A DNA stretch of 6,339 nt from Lutibacter sp. Its GTDB lineage: Bacteria > Bacteroidota > Bacteroidia > Flavobacteriales > Flavobacteriaceae. The stretch lies in the NCBI GenBank assembly GCA_002733285.1, contig NVVE01000015.1, positions 47,885 to 54,223 on the forward strand, read 5' to 3'. The notes under the pieces were generated by a model that was not told where the DNA came from, made no database searches, and worked only from the letters and a program-made list of their open reading frames with translations. Numbering within the stretch: position 1 is the stretch's first letter; each line of letters begins with the position of its first letter. The position numbers and the translations under genes are program-made. Positions 1 through 6,003 of the stretch are shown here, piece by piece.

Positions 1-149
1 ACAAAATCTTTGACTAACTTTATATCAATAGGTCTAGGTTCCTCTTGAGTTTGAGAATTTTGCTGAATTTGAGAAATCGCAAAAGCCGGAGCAACACCTG
101 CCAAAACAAGTCCTCCAATTGAATTTTTAATAAATGTTTTTCTTTTCAT
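1..149 (-). CDS. Exported protein, N-terminal fragment (cut by window edge)
   Basis: Forty-nine complete codons are visible from an ATG at 149-147, reading off the left end of the window. The product begins MKRKTFIKNSIGGLVLAG, followed by VAPAFAISQIQQNSQ. This is a basic start, a hydrophobic stretch at about residues 10-24 and then a polar Gln/Asn-rich linker, so it is a signal peptide. The KRKTFIKN start resembles the RRTFLKN start common on Bacteroidota Tat-exported proteins, but the twin arginine is replaced by Lys-Arg-Lys, so the export route (Sec or Tat) is open. The mature part begins EEPRPIDIKLVKDF. The family cannot be decided from this. Exported sugar-phosphate isomerase-like and ankyrin-repeat proteins of this phylum have similar starts. 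The 120-base gap from the barrel gene and a palindrome in that gap suggest a separate transcription unit. Confidence 0.75.
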   Translation of the reverse strand, partial: MKRKTFIKNSIGGLVLAGVAPAFAISQIQQNSQTQEEPRPIDIKLVKDF

Positions 150-182
150 GATATGAATTTTAGATTACACTGTGGCGAAATT

Positions 183-190
183 CAATATTA
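183..190 (-). promoter_or_regulatory. Possible -7 box for the 149-1 gene
   Basis: The minus strand reads TAATATTG, one mismatch from the Bacteroidota -7 consensus TAnnTTTG, 33 bases upstream of the ATG at 149. No TTTG box is found at the expected 19-21 base distance. The position that should hold it falls in the palindrome at 208-223, which contains GTTT instead. This is a weak candidate only. Confidence 0.25.
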
Positions 191-207
191 ATACCTTAAA
201 ATACTTT

Positions 208-223
208 AAGAAACGTGTTTCTT
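208..223. promoter_or_regulatory. Perfect inverted repeat, possible operator
   Basis: AAGAAAC-GT-GTTTCTT is a perfect 7+2+7 palindrome in the gap between the barrel gene and the 149-1 gene. The two-base centre is too tight for a good RNA hairpin and no T-run follows on the minus strand, so a protein-binding site is likelier than a terminator. It sits 58 bases upstream of the ATG at 149 and overlaps the place where a -33 box would be expected, which fits a repressor site for that gene. It does not resemble the ATATAC/GTATAT operators elsewhere in the window, so a different regulator would be involved. Confidence 0.35.
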
Positions 224-253
224 TAAACGAAAAATCAATTAAAAGGATTGCTT

Positions 254-275
254 TTTTAGACAGCCTCATCTAAAA
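254..275 (-). terminator. Weak hairpin over the barrel gene stop codon
   Basis: The minus strand has TTTTAGA, an 8-base loop, then TCTAAAA. This is a 7-pair AU-rich stem that includes the TAG stop of the barrel gene. The run after it is A-rich rather than T-rich, although T stretches occur 15-30 bases on. It may mark the end of the export operon, but it is a poor match to an intrinsic terminator. Confidence 0.25.
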
Positions 276-1487
276 GTATTTTGTCAAAGAGAACTGTATA
301 TAACTGTCGTTCCTAATGAGATAAAGAAATTCCGATGAGTCAATATTGTCAAAACCCGATGCTTCTATACCTATTTTCCATGAATTTCCTAACCTGCGAT
401 TGGCTTCGACAAAATAGCGAAGCGTTTTGTTTTTACGGTCAATAATAATTCCGCCAAGAAAATCGGTGTTTTGCGGGTCGTTAAAAGCCAGTCGAGTTCC
501 AAAAAAAAGATCATCATTAAGAGCGTTAATGGATTCAGCACCTCTATCATCAAAATTATATTCTGCCAGCATTCCTAAGTCAATGCCAGAACTAAATAAA
601 TTACTGAATGTGTATTCGCCACCCAAAGTAAAGGCGCTAATGGTTTTGCGTTTGCTTTTTCTATGAATCAATTCTGCTTTCCAGAGCATAGAACCGGTTG
701 CCGCCTGAATGTCAATTCCTGTTTGATTAATTAACTCGTAATGCGAGGTAAATGTGTTACCATCGGTAGTTTTGAATAATGGCAAGCGACTAGTGCCGTA
801 AAAATGAGAAACTCCAATATCGAACACACCCATTGCATGTGACCAGCGAATGGACAAATCAAGATTGTATTCTTTCAAATTACTTTCATAAGCAGTATTA
901 GAGGTGTCCAAATTAAATGGTGGGCGCAAACGCCCCTCTGAACCTGGAAACCTCATCTCCCGAAAGTAAGTCAGGGCATAGAGGTCTATAGTCCCCCATT
1001 TTCGAGAAAAGGAAGCATGAATCATCGGTTGTCCGAGTTTGTGTTCTACATCAAAACCTTCTAATACATCCACTTGATTTATGATGTTTACCAAATTATT
1101 GGATTCGGTAACGCCCCAAAATATTTTTTTAATGCCTACACTCAATTCCCAGTTCTTAAAAATACCTTGCCAGTAGAGTTCACGAATATCAATATGGCTA
1201 CGCTTATTGTCGTGCTGGTCTATTCGGGCAAAACCTGTAAATTGTAATAACTGCTTACCACTATTCCATTCCAAATAGACTTCGGGCTGAAAGCGCGCGG
1301 AAATGTATTGCTGATGTTGATTTGGGTCTAGAGCCTCATCAGGGAAATACCGATAATCCAATTTAATATTTCCAGAGATTTCAGAATAAATTTTAGGTTT
1401 TTCATTATTATCTTGAGCCGTGGTTATTCCTGTATTAAAAAACATAAGTAACAGTCCAAGACCAAGCAAAAAATAGCTCCTACCCAT
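270..1487 (-). CDS. Outer-membrane beta-barrel protein of the export operon
   Basis: The product (405 residues) is a predicted outer-membrane barrel. Residues 1-24 form a signal peptide with a hydrophobic core and a likely cut after TTA (TTA|QD). The rest alternates polar and hydrophobic residues with many Tyr, Phe and Trp and no membrane helix. It ends in KYF, and a terminal Phe is the usual outer-membrane insertion signal. Residues 123-140 (FWGVTES...NIINQVD) resemble the conserved block of DUF1302-like and alginate-export-like porins, whose genes often accompany MMPL pumps and LolA-like proteins. That family link is from memory of the motif and is less certain than the barrel call. The start is well supported: its ATG overlaps the upstream TAA as TAATG, so translation is probably coupled to the LolA-like gene. 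The inferred job is the outer-membrane receiver or exit port for what the pump and carrier move. No TonB box or plug domain is seen. Confidence 0.8.
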   Translation of the reverse strand: MGRSYFLLGLGLLLMFFNTGITTAQDNNEKPKIYSEISGNIKLDYRYFPDEALDPNQHQQYISARFQPEVYLEWNSGKQLLQFTGFARIDQHDNKRSHIDIRELYWQGIFKNWELSVGIKKIFWGVTESNNLVNIINQVDVLEGFDVEHKLGQPMIHASFSRKWGTIDLYALTYFREMRFPGSEGRLRPPFNLDTSNTAYESNLKEYNLDLSIRWSHAMGVFDIGVSHFYGTSRLPLFKTTDGNTFTSHYELINQTGIDIQAATGSMLWKAELIHRKSKRKTISAFTLGGEYTFSNLFSSGIDLGMLAEYNFDDRGAESINALNDDLFFGTRLAFNDPQNTDFLGGIIIDRKNKTLRYFVEANRRLGNSWKIGIEASGFDNIDSSEFLYLIRNDSYIQFSLTKYF

Positions 1488-2266
1488 TATCTAGCCCTTC
1501 TTAAAGCGTTTTGTGAAAAATCTGCCTTCTTAAGATTTACACCAAATTTTCTCTCACTAAATACAAGCAAGGTCTCTTTACCATTTTGGTAATTTACCAT
1601 TTTTAAGGTATTGGCTCTCCAATGTTTTGATAAGTACAGCTTGTAGTTAGAAAGGCTTAGGGTTTTTAATAGGGTATCTTTACGGTCGTAATATTCAATT
1701 TTTTCAACCCTATAATTGGCCTTGTTGAGCCACACAATGTTTCGTTTATACCCAGAATTTTTGGATATCGGATAACGCTCTATTTTATAAGAGTCTTGTC
1801 CATTTATATTTTCTTCTAAAATGAATTTATAGGTGTATTTCTCAACTTCCTGAGAAGAAAGATCTTCAAAAGCAAATTCACTTCCCATAAACGGCCCCGA
1901 CTTATTAGAAGAAGATATCCGCTTTACCCTTTTAATTGCAGGTAGATAAAGCCATTGATCATCATCACCAATTTTATGGGTGTAGGTCATGCTGGCGGTT
2001 CCTTTTACATCTCTCGGGGTGTCAAAAATGGTCATGGACATATCGCCGTCTCCTTCTACTTCCATAGTGTATCCATGCATCTTGCGTGTGGTTTTTTGTC
2101 CGTTTCTACTGGTTAATGTCATGGTTAATGTGTTGGAAGAACTGCCCCAACCATTGTCTACCTTTTCTGCTTCACGGACAATTTCCAATCCCGTTTTTAC
2201 AAGAATGAAAGAGCTGTTTATTATTACTAAAAATAATGCTGATATAATAATTGTTATTGTTTTCAT
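1487..2266 (-). CDS. LolA-like periplasmic carrier (outer membrane lipoprotein-sorting protein family)
   Basis: The product (259 residues) belongs to the LolA-like group often labelled outer membrane lipoprotein-sorting protein (Pfam LolA_like). Residues 4-23 form the hydrophobic core of a signal sequence (MKTITIIISALFLVIINSSF). No clear AxA cut site and no lipobox cysteine are visible, so it may be cut at an atypical site or stay anchored. The diagnostic block is at about residues 101-137: DDDQWLYLPA, then KRVKRISSS, then GPFMGSEFAFEDLSS. It matches the family pattern of W-YLPA, basic KR-RI and GS-F-EDL. The following strands (for example YKIERYPI and YRVEKIEYYD) fit the half-barrel fold that cups lipid chains. 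It lies 36 bases after the MMPL pump gene and overlaps the barrel gene by one base. This gene trio is known in many Gram-negative bacteria. Its expected role is to receive a hydrophobic substrate from the pump and pass it to the outer membrane. The cargo is unknown. Confidence 0.85.
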   Translation of the reverse strand: MKTITIIISALFLVIINSSFILVKTGLEIVREAEKVDNGWGSSSNTLTMTLTSRNGQKTTRKMHGYTMEVEGDGDMSMTIFDTPRDVKGTASMTYTHKIGDDDQWLYLPAIKRVKRISSSNKSGPFMGSEFAFEDLSSQEVEKYTYKFILEENINGQDSYKIERYPISKNSGYKRNIVWLNKANYRVEKIEYYDRKDTLLKTLSLSNYKLYLSKHWRANTLKMVNYQNGKETLLVFSERKFGVNLKKADFSQNALRRAR

Positions 2267-2302
2267 TTTTTTATGATTTTTTATTGGATTAATAATGATA
2301 AT

Positions 2303-4657
2303 CTAGGGTATCACTTTTACTTCCACGAGCTCAGGGTTTTCAATAAGTTTTTTGGTTTTATCTTTATCTATAGCTAGGAGCAATGCGGGAAGTAAAAGCA
2401 GATCGAAGATTAATGCGGCCACGATTGTAATTGCGGTTACTTTAGCCATATCGGAATTAAATACCATGGAGGACTGCATCAATACCGAGAAACCTGCAGT
2501 GAGTATGATAGTGGTAATTATGATGGCACGGCCTACTGTTGAGAAGGCGTAACGTAAAGCATCCTCTGGCGATTTACCCAACTCTCTTCTTCCGCGAATA
2601 TATTTGGAGAGTAAATGCACAGTGTCATCTACAACAATACCTAGCGTCATGCCTAACACTACTGCTACGGCCATATTTATTTGCCCGTTTGTTATACCCC
2701 AAACACCAAAGGCAACTGCAATTGGAGTAATGTTAGGAATGATACTAAGTAAACCATATTTGAAACTTTTAAATACAAATATGAGAATGAATGAGATGAG
2801 TATTAATGCTCCTATTCCACTCTTTAGCATGCTAAGCATATTGGTTTTGGTTATATGAGAAAACATTAAAGAAGTACTAATACCATATGAGAACATATGT
2901 TTGGGGGCATTAGCGCGTAACCATTGTTCTGCCTTTTCTGTAAGGGCTATTATTTCGTTACTCGAAATGTTTTTAAGGGTTACTGTAAATCGGGTTTCCG
3001 ATTTATCTACATTAATCTGGTTGTTTAGGTCTAAGCCATAAGGCAGCGACATTTCGTACAAGAGTAGGTACTGTGCAGCCTCGTCTTTAGCATTCGGAAT
3101 CTTATAATAACTCGAATCATCACTGTGCATAGATTTATTCACTTGCTTCATGATTTTCGAAAAACTATTAACATGGGTCACACTTTCCTGCTGCAGGAAC
3201 CATTTATTAAATTCATCCAGTTTTTTAAGATATTGGGGGTCACTAATACCATCGGATTCTCCTGAACCAAGGGCGTATTCAATATTGTAAATACCCGTAA
3301 TATTTTTGATGATGAAGTCGGTATCTTTTCTAAATTTTACGTCCTTATCGAAGAATTTTACAAATTCGTTATTCAATTCATTTTTAAAAGAAAAAGCACT
3401 GAGAACAAGAATGATAATTACAGAAAAGACAAGTACTTTCCGATTGTGGGTAATGACAAATTCAATTAGAAGGTCAATAGACTTTGGTTTTTCGTTTTCA
3501 TTTTTTTTCATTTTTACACGAACCGGTAAAATTGACATCAATGCGGGAAGCAGTAAAACCGAGAACCCAAATGCTGCTGCTACTCCTGTTGCGGTGATAT
3601 TACCAAGATCATGAAATGGAGCGCCTTCAGCAAAATTCAAGGTTAGGAATCCTATGATGGTGGTAATACTGGTAATAAGTATGACTTTGAAATTGATGCG
3701 AAGACTTTCAATAATGGCTTCTCTTTTTTGCATGCCAGAACGCATTAATTGAAGCATGGTAACTAATAAATGTATGCTATCAGCAATGGCAAGGGTCATA
3801 ATAATAGTTGGTGCAGAGGCTGAAGGCCCAGTTAATTCAATTCCAAACCAACCTGCCAGTCCCATTGCAACCACAATAGAAAAAAGTATCACAAATAATG
3901 CGGTAAACATACTGCTTAGGCTGCGGGTGGTGATTAATACCATGATGAGAATTACGAGAAACATTATGGGTACTAGAGAGCCCATATCACTCATAGCAAT
4001 CTCAGAGAGGGTTCCATTTAACATAACATTTCCAGAAAGATAGGTCTTGTGACCCGGGTGTGTTTTTTCCCAGTCTTTTGCCATTTCACGACTGTACTTC
4101 ATAACCTCCATAAGTGCTTTAGGATTGTCTTCCGGAAGATTAACCGTAATACTAATAGCGGTAATTGAAGCATCTTTATTAATGAGACGATTTAAAAGAA
4201 GGGGTTCATTAATAGCTATTTCCTTTATTTTTTCCAGTTCAATATCGGATTTATTGCCAGCGTCACTGGCAAGATTCTCGACATACATATCGTCGCCTTC
4301 AGAGTGGGTATGTTGAAAGTTAGAAAGGGCATTAACTCGTGTTGAGAACGGTATTTGCCATCCCATTTTTTCTAAATCCTCAATGGCAGAAAGTGTTTCT
4401 CGGGTAAATACCTTGCCGCTTTTGGGCTCAATAACAATAAACACATTATCGTCTTTAGTAAATTTTTCTTGCAGTGCGTCGAAAGCTAAAACTTGAGGAT
4501 TGTCTTCACTAAAAAATATATGGTAATCGTTGTTAAATGCAAGAAACCTAGCGCCACTACCCGCAATGATAGTAATGACCAGAGCAGCCAATAGGATAAA
4601 CCAGCGCCTTTTAATGGTCCATTTTGCGAAATTCGTTATTGGTGTGTTATTTTTCAT
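2303..4657 (-). CDS. RND-superfamily exporter, MMPL type (COG1033-like)
   Basis: The product (784 residues) is a full-length inner-membrane pump of the RND/MMPL type, made of two similar halves. Each half has one membrane helix (about 18-40 and 406-422), a large periplasmic domain (about 41-225 and 423-607) and a bundle of five helices (about 228-378 and 610-763). Proton-relay acidic residues lie in the expected helices: Asp293 in IADSIH and Asp677-Asp678 in LGIVVDDTVHLL. The family block ITSITTIIGFLTLNFAEGAP is at 328-347. Length and layout suit COG1033 exporters, relatives of the hopanoid transporter HpnN and of mycobacterial MmpL, rather than the longer HAE1 drug pumps. No membrane-fusion (HlyD-type) gene is nearby; the LolA-like and barrel genes follow instead. 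This points to lipid or other hydrophobic cargo and away from a classic tripartite drug pump. It is the first gene of the export operon, with an A-rich leader and its own promoter-operator at 4699-4737. Confidence 0.92.
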   Translation of the reverse strand: MKNNTPITNFAKWTIKRRWFILLAALVITIIAGSGARFLAFNNDYHIFFSEDNPQVLAFDALQEKFTKDDNVFIVIEPKSGKVFTRETLSAIEDLEKMGWQIPFSTRVNALSNFQHTHSEGDDMYVENLASDAGNKSDIELEKIKEIAINEPLLLNRLINKDASITAISITVNLPEDNPKALMEVMKYSREMAKDWEKTHPGHKTYLSGNVMLNGTLSEIAMSDMGSLVPIMFLVILIMVLITTRSLSSMFTALFVILFSIVVAMGLAGWFGIELTGPSASAPTIIMTLAIADSIHLLVTMLQLMRSGMQKREAIIESLRINFKVILITSITTIIGFLTLNFAEGAPFHDLGNITATGVAAAFGFSVLLLPALMSILPVRVKMKKNENEKPKSIDLLIEFVITHNRKVLVFSVIIILVLSAFSFKNELNNEFVKFFDKDVKFRKDTDFIIKNITGIYNIEYALGSGESDGISDPQYLKKLDEFNKWFLQQESVTHVNSFSKIMKQVNKSMHSDDSSYYKIPNAKDEAAQYLLLYEMSLPYGLDLNNQINVDKSETRFTVTLKNISSNEIIALTEKAEQWLRANAPKHMFSYGISTSLMFSHITKTNMLSMLKSGIGALILISFILIFVFKSFKYGLLSIIPNITPIAVAFGVWGITNGQINMAVAVVLGMTLGIVVDDTVHLLSKYIRGRRELGKSPEDALRYAFSTVGRAIIITTIILTAGFSVLMQSSMVFNSDMAKVTAITIVAALIFDLLLLPALLLAIDKDKTKKLIENPELVEVKVIP

Positions 4658-4679
4658 ATTCTTCTTTTTAGTTTTTTAT

Positions 4680-4689
4680 CTGAATATTT
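4680..4689 (-). other. Leader motif AAATATTCAG before the exporter gene
   Basis: The minus strand reads AAATATTCAG 22 bases before the exporter ATG. The identical 10 bases occur 20 bases before the hydrolase ATG (5943-5952). With transcription starting just after the TATAT element, both copies would lie at or near the 5' end of the message. The function is unknown; it may be a remnant of a duplicated regulatory region or a leader element. Confidence 0.35.
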
Positions 4690-4698
4690 AAATCTTCA

Positions 4699-4730
4699 TA
4701 CATATACTTTACGGTATATGATATTTCAAA
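4699..4730 (-). promoter_or_regulatory. Promoter of the exporter operon
   Basis: On the minus strand a run of seven A is followed by TTTG (4730-4727), exactly 20 bases, and then TATATGTA (4706-4699). TTTG with 19-21 bases to TAnnTTTG is the Bacteroidota primary sigma-factor pattern. The -33 box and spacing are good and the -7 box is degenerate. The hydrolase promoter has the same box, the same spacing and the same A-run. The predicted leader is about 35 bases. The -7 region lies inside the palindrome at 4701-4720. Confidence 0.6.
4701..4720. promoter_or_regulatory. Operator 2, probable TetR-family site
   Basis: CATATAC-TTTACG-GTATATG is an inverted repeat with perfect 7-base arms and a 6-base centre. 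It covers the spacer and -7 box of the exporter promoter, so a bound protein would block RNA polymerase. Read on the opposite strand, the operator at 5970-5987 differs from the inner 18 bases at only one position. The TetR-family gene at the right end of the window is the likely source of the binding protein. Binding by that protein is inferred. Confidence 0.65.
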
Positions 4731-4779
4731 TTTTTTTATGTGAACCATAGCATGAAAGTTACCATTGACGTTTTTGCAA

Positions 4780-4797
4780 TCCCGACAGCCATCGGGA
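4780..4797 (-). terminator. Hairpin directly after the HMA gene stop
   Basis: The minus strand reads TCCCGATGGCTGTCGGGA, beginning on the base after the TAG stop of the HMA gene. The stem has six Watson-Crick pairs (TCCCGA/TCGGGA). A U-G wobble extends it only if read from the minus strand, the one transcribed here. The sequence resembles the TCCCGATAGCTATCGGGA element that recurs after genes in flavobacterial genomes. No T-run follows (TTGCAAAAACG), so it may act as a transcript 3' stabiliser or a leaky terminator rather than a strong stop. Either way it separates the hydrolase-HMA unit from the exporter unit. Confidence 0.5.
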
Positions 4798-5013
4798 CTA
4801 ATTGATAGAAAATTTGCCAACCCACTCACTATCTTTATCTAAGAATTCTCGTAATTTTGCAATCGGAACCTCTTGGTTCATGCCGATGACTATTTTGTTT
4901 TCTTCTCGAAAAGTTTCAACCAGATTAACCTCTGGATGCTTTTCTATCTGCTCTTTAACAAAATCTGCACATCCTGTGCAAATCATGCCGCTAATTGAAT
5001 ACGTGTGTGTCAT
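4798..5013 (-). CDS. Small heavy-metal-associated (HMA) domain protein
   Basis: The product (71 residues) is a single HMA domain, the ferredoxin-like fold of Atx1/CopZ copper chaperones. The metal site is GMICTGC at residues 9-15, with Cys12 and Cys15 forming the CxxC pair that normally holds Cu(I) or another soft metal. The first strand (THTYSISGM) and the helix after the motif (ADFVKEQIEKH) match the family, and the length is normal. There is no signal peptide or membrane helix, so it is probably cytoplasmic. No P-type ATPase, efflux RND copper pump or metal regulator is adjacent, which is unusual for a copper chaperone. It lies 72 bases after the hydrolase gene with no convincing promoter of its own, so it probably shares the hydrolase transcript. 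It could supply or remove metal, sense it, or use the Cys pair in thiol chemistry. Its link to the export genes is inferred from position only. Confidence 0.85.
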   Translation of the reverse strand: MTHTYSISGMICTGCADFVKEQIEKHPEVNLVETFREENKIVIGMNQEVPIAKLREFLDKDSEWVGKFSIN

Positions 5014-5085
5014 AATATTTAGTTTTTATATTTATTATTATTTTTAATTTATTTTATCAAATACATCCCGTTTCTTGTTAAAAGG

Positions 5086-5922
5086 TTAAGATGCTTTACT
5101 ATGCTTCAATCGTGTTTTTATAATTTCTTTGAGTTCTTCTGACCATAAAATAGTATAGTGCCCTAAACCCTCTAGTTCAATTAATTCGGATTGGGGGAAG
5201 TCTCTGTTTACCTTACGTGCTAAAGCTATGGGCAAAACTTTATCGTTCTTAGAATGCACTATTAAGGCTTTAGATACATTTTTTAGATTCCCACAATACG
5301 TTTTCATATTGAGCATTTCAATGGGTTCACCTGCATCTTTTTCTACCATTTTTGTAAGTTTATTTACTGTTCTATGCGTTACCCCAAAAAAATCCGAAAC
5401 TTCTTTAATAGTATCTTTAAAACTAAATGGTGCTGTAACAAGAATCCATTGTTCAATATGAATATCACTATTTCTTCTCAAAACCCCTGCCGTAGTGACA
5501 CTACCCATGCAATGACTGATAATCACATCGGGCTGATATTTATTAAACATAATAGATACAAACTCCGTGAATTCGAACATGTTTGTTTTTCCCTTCGAAC
5601 TTTTCCCATGGGCAGGGGCATCAAATGCCATAACTTGATACTTTTTTTGTAATAACAAATCAACCAGACCAGTAAGATTGCCCGCTTGTCCTTCCCATCC
5701 GTGAATTAAAAAAACAAGTTTACAATTTGTTTCTCCCCATCTATAGGTTTGAATATCGAAGTTTTTAAATTTTACACTTTCTTTTCTAGAATTATCAAGA
5801 ATTTTTTCTTGAAAATCTTTCAATTTCCTAACACTTGGATTAGACATTAATTTGTAAATTTGACTTGCTCCAAAAGAAGGGGAAAACAAGTCTAGAATTG
5901 CGAATAACATTTTTCTTACCAT
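5086..5922 (-). CDS. Alpha/beta hydrolase with Cys in the nucleophile position
   Basis: The product (278 residues) has the single-domain alpha/beta hydrolase fold. Landmarks are the oxyanion-hole loop HGWEG at 74-78, FDAPAHGKS at 100-108, the nucleophile elbow ISHCMGS at 135-141, the acid loop HSKNDKVLP at 223-231 (Asp227) and GLGHYTIL at 252-259 (His255). The elbow normally reads G-x-Ser-x-G. Here it is S-H-Cys-M-G, with Cys138 coded TGC, giving a Cys-Asp-His triad like that of dienelactone hydrolase. An esterase, thioesterase or lactonase activity is possible, and so is a non-hydrolytic role; the substrate is not evident. No clear signal peptide is seen, although residues 4-18 are fairly hydrophobic, so a cytoplasmic site is likely. 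It is the first gene after the TetR-family gene and has its own promoter and palindromic operator in the gap between them, which fits induction by a ligand of that repressor. The ATG chosen follows an A-rich leader; Met5 is an alternative start. Confidence 0.9.
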   Translation of the reverse strand: MVRKMLFAILDLFSPSFGASQIYKLMSNPSVRKLKDFQEKILDNSRKESVKFKNFDIQTYRWGETNCKLVFLIHGWEGQAGNLTGLVDLLLQKKYQVMAFDAPAHGKSSKGKTNMFEFTEFVSIMFNKYQPDVIISHCMGSVTTAGVLRRNSDIHIEQWILVTAPFSFKDTIKEVSDFFGVTHRTVNKLTKMVEKDAGEPIEMLNMKTYCGNLKNVSKALIVHSKNDKVLPIALARKVNRDFPQSELIELEGLGHYTILWSEELKEIIKTRLKHSKAS

Positions 5923-5942
5923 TATCGTTTTTTTTTAATTAG

Positions 5943-5952
5943 CTGAATATTT
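5943..5952 (-). other. Leader motif AAATATTCAG before the hydrolase gene
   Basis: This is the second copy of the 10-base leader motif, 20 bases before the hydrolase ATG. The copy at 4680-4689 lies 22 bases before the exporter ATG. Both follow the same promoter-operator block, at 17 and 12 bases from the operator respectively. Significance is uncertain because the motif is AT-rich. Confidence 0.35.
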
Positions 5953-5966
5953 TATTTGTTTAATTT

Positions 5967-5998
5967 ATGATATACCGTAAGGTATATTATAGATCAAA
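5967..5998 (-). promoter_or_regulatory. Promoter of the hydrolase gene
   Basis: The minus strand has seven A, TTTG (5998-5995), 20 bases and TATATCAT (5974-5967). This is the same arrangement as the exporter promoter, with the Bacteroidota -33 box and correct spacing and a degenerate -7 box. The A-run overlaps the TAA stop of the TetR-family gene by two bases, so the promoter abuts the end of that gene. The predicted leader is about 38 bases. Confidence 0.6.
5970..5987. promoter_or_regulatory. Operator 1, probable TetR-family site
   Basis: ATATACC-GTAA-GGTATAT is a perfect inverted repeat with 7-base arms and a 4-base centre, overlapping the spacer and -7 box of the hydrolase promoter. Size and symmetry suit a TetR-family dimer. 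The gene immediately upstream encodes such a protein, and a close copy of the site lies before the exporter gene. Binding is inferred, not shown. Confidence 0.7.
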
Positions 5999-6003
5999 TT
6001 TTT

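Noticed and set aside
1678..1686. CTTTACGGT inside the LolA-like gene, matching the core of operator 2
   Set aside because: Only nine bases match and the flanking ATATA/TATAT arms are absent, so the palindrome that defines the site is lost. It is likely chance.
2287..2303. GATTA...TAATC inverted repeat in the gap between exporter and LolA-like genes
   Set aside because: The stem has only five AT-rich pairs with a 7-base loop in AT-rich DNA, and no T-run. The gap is 36 bases inside a clear operon, so a terminator is unlikely.
2303..4657. Classification of the exporter as a multidrug or heavy-metal RND efflux pump
   Set aside because: At 784 residues it is too short for HAE1 or HME pumps, and no membrane-fusion gene or TolC-type gene accompanies it. 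Motifs and neighbours fit the MMPL/COG1033 type.
5014..5085. Possible separate promoter for the HMA gene (TTTG at 5058-5055 on the minus strand)
   Set aside because: The sequence 20 bases downstream is plain A/T with no convincing -7 box, and no copy of the operator is present. Cotranscription with the hydrolase gene is simpler.
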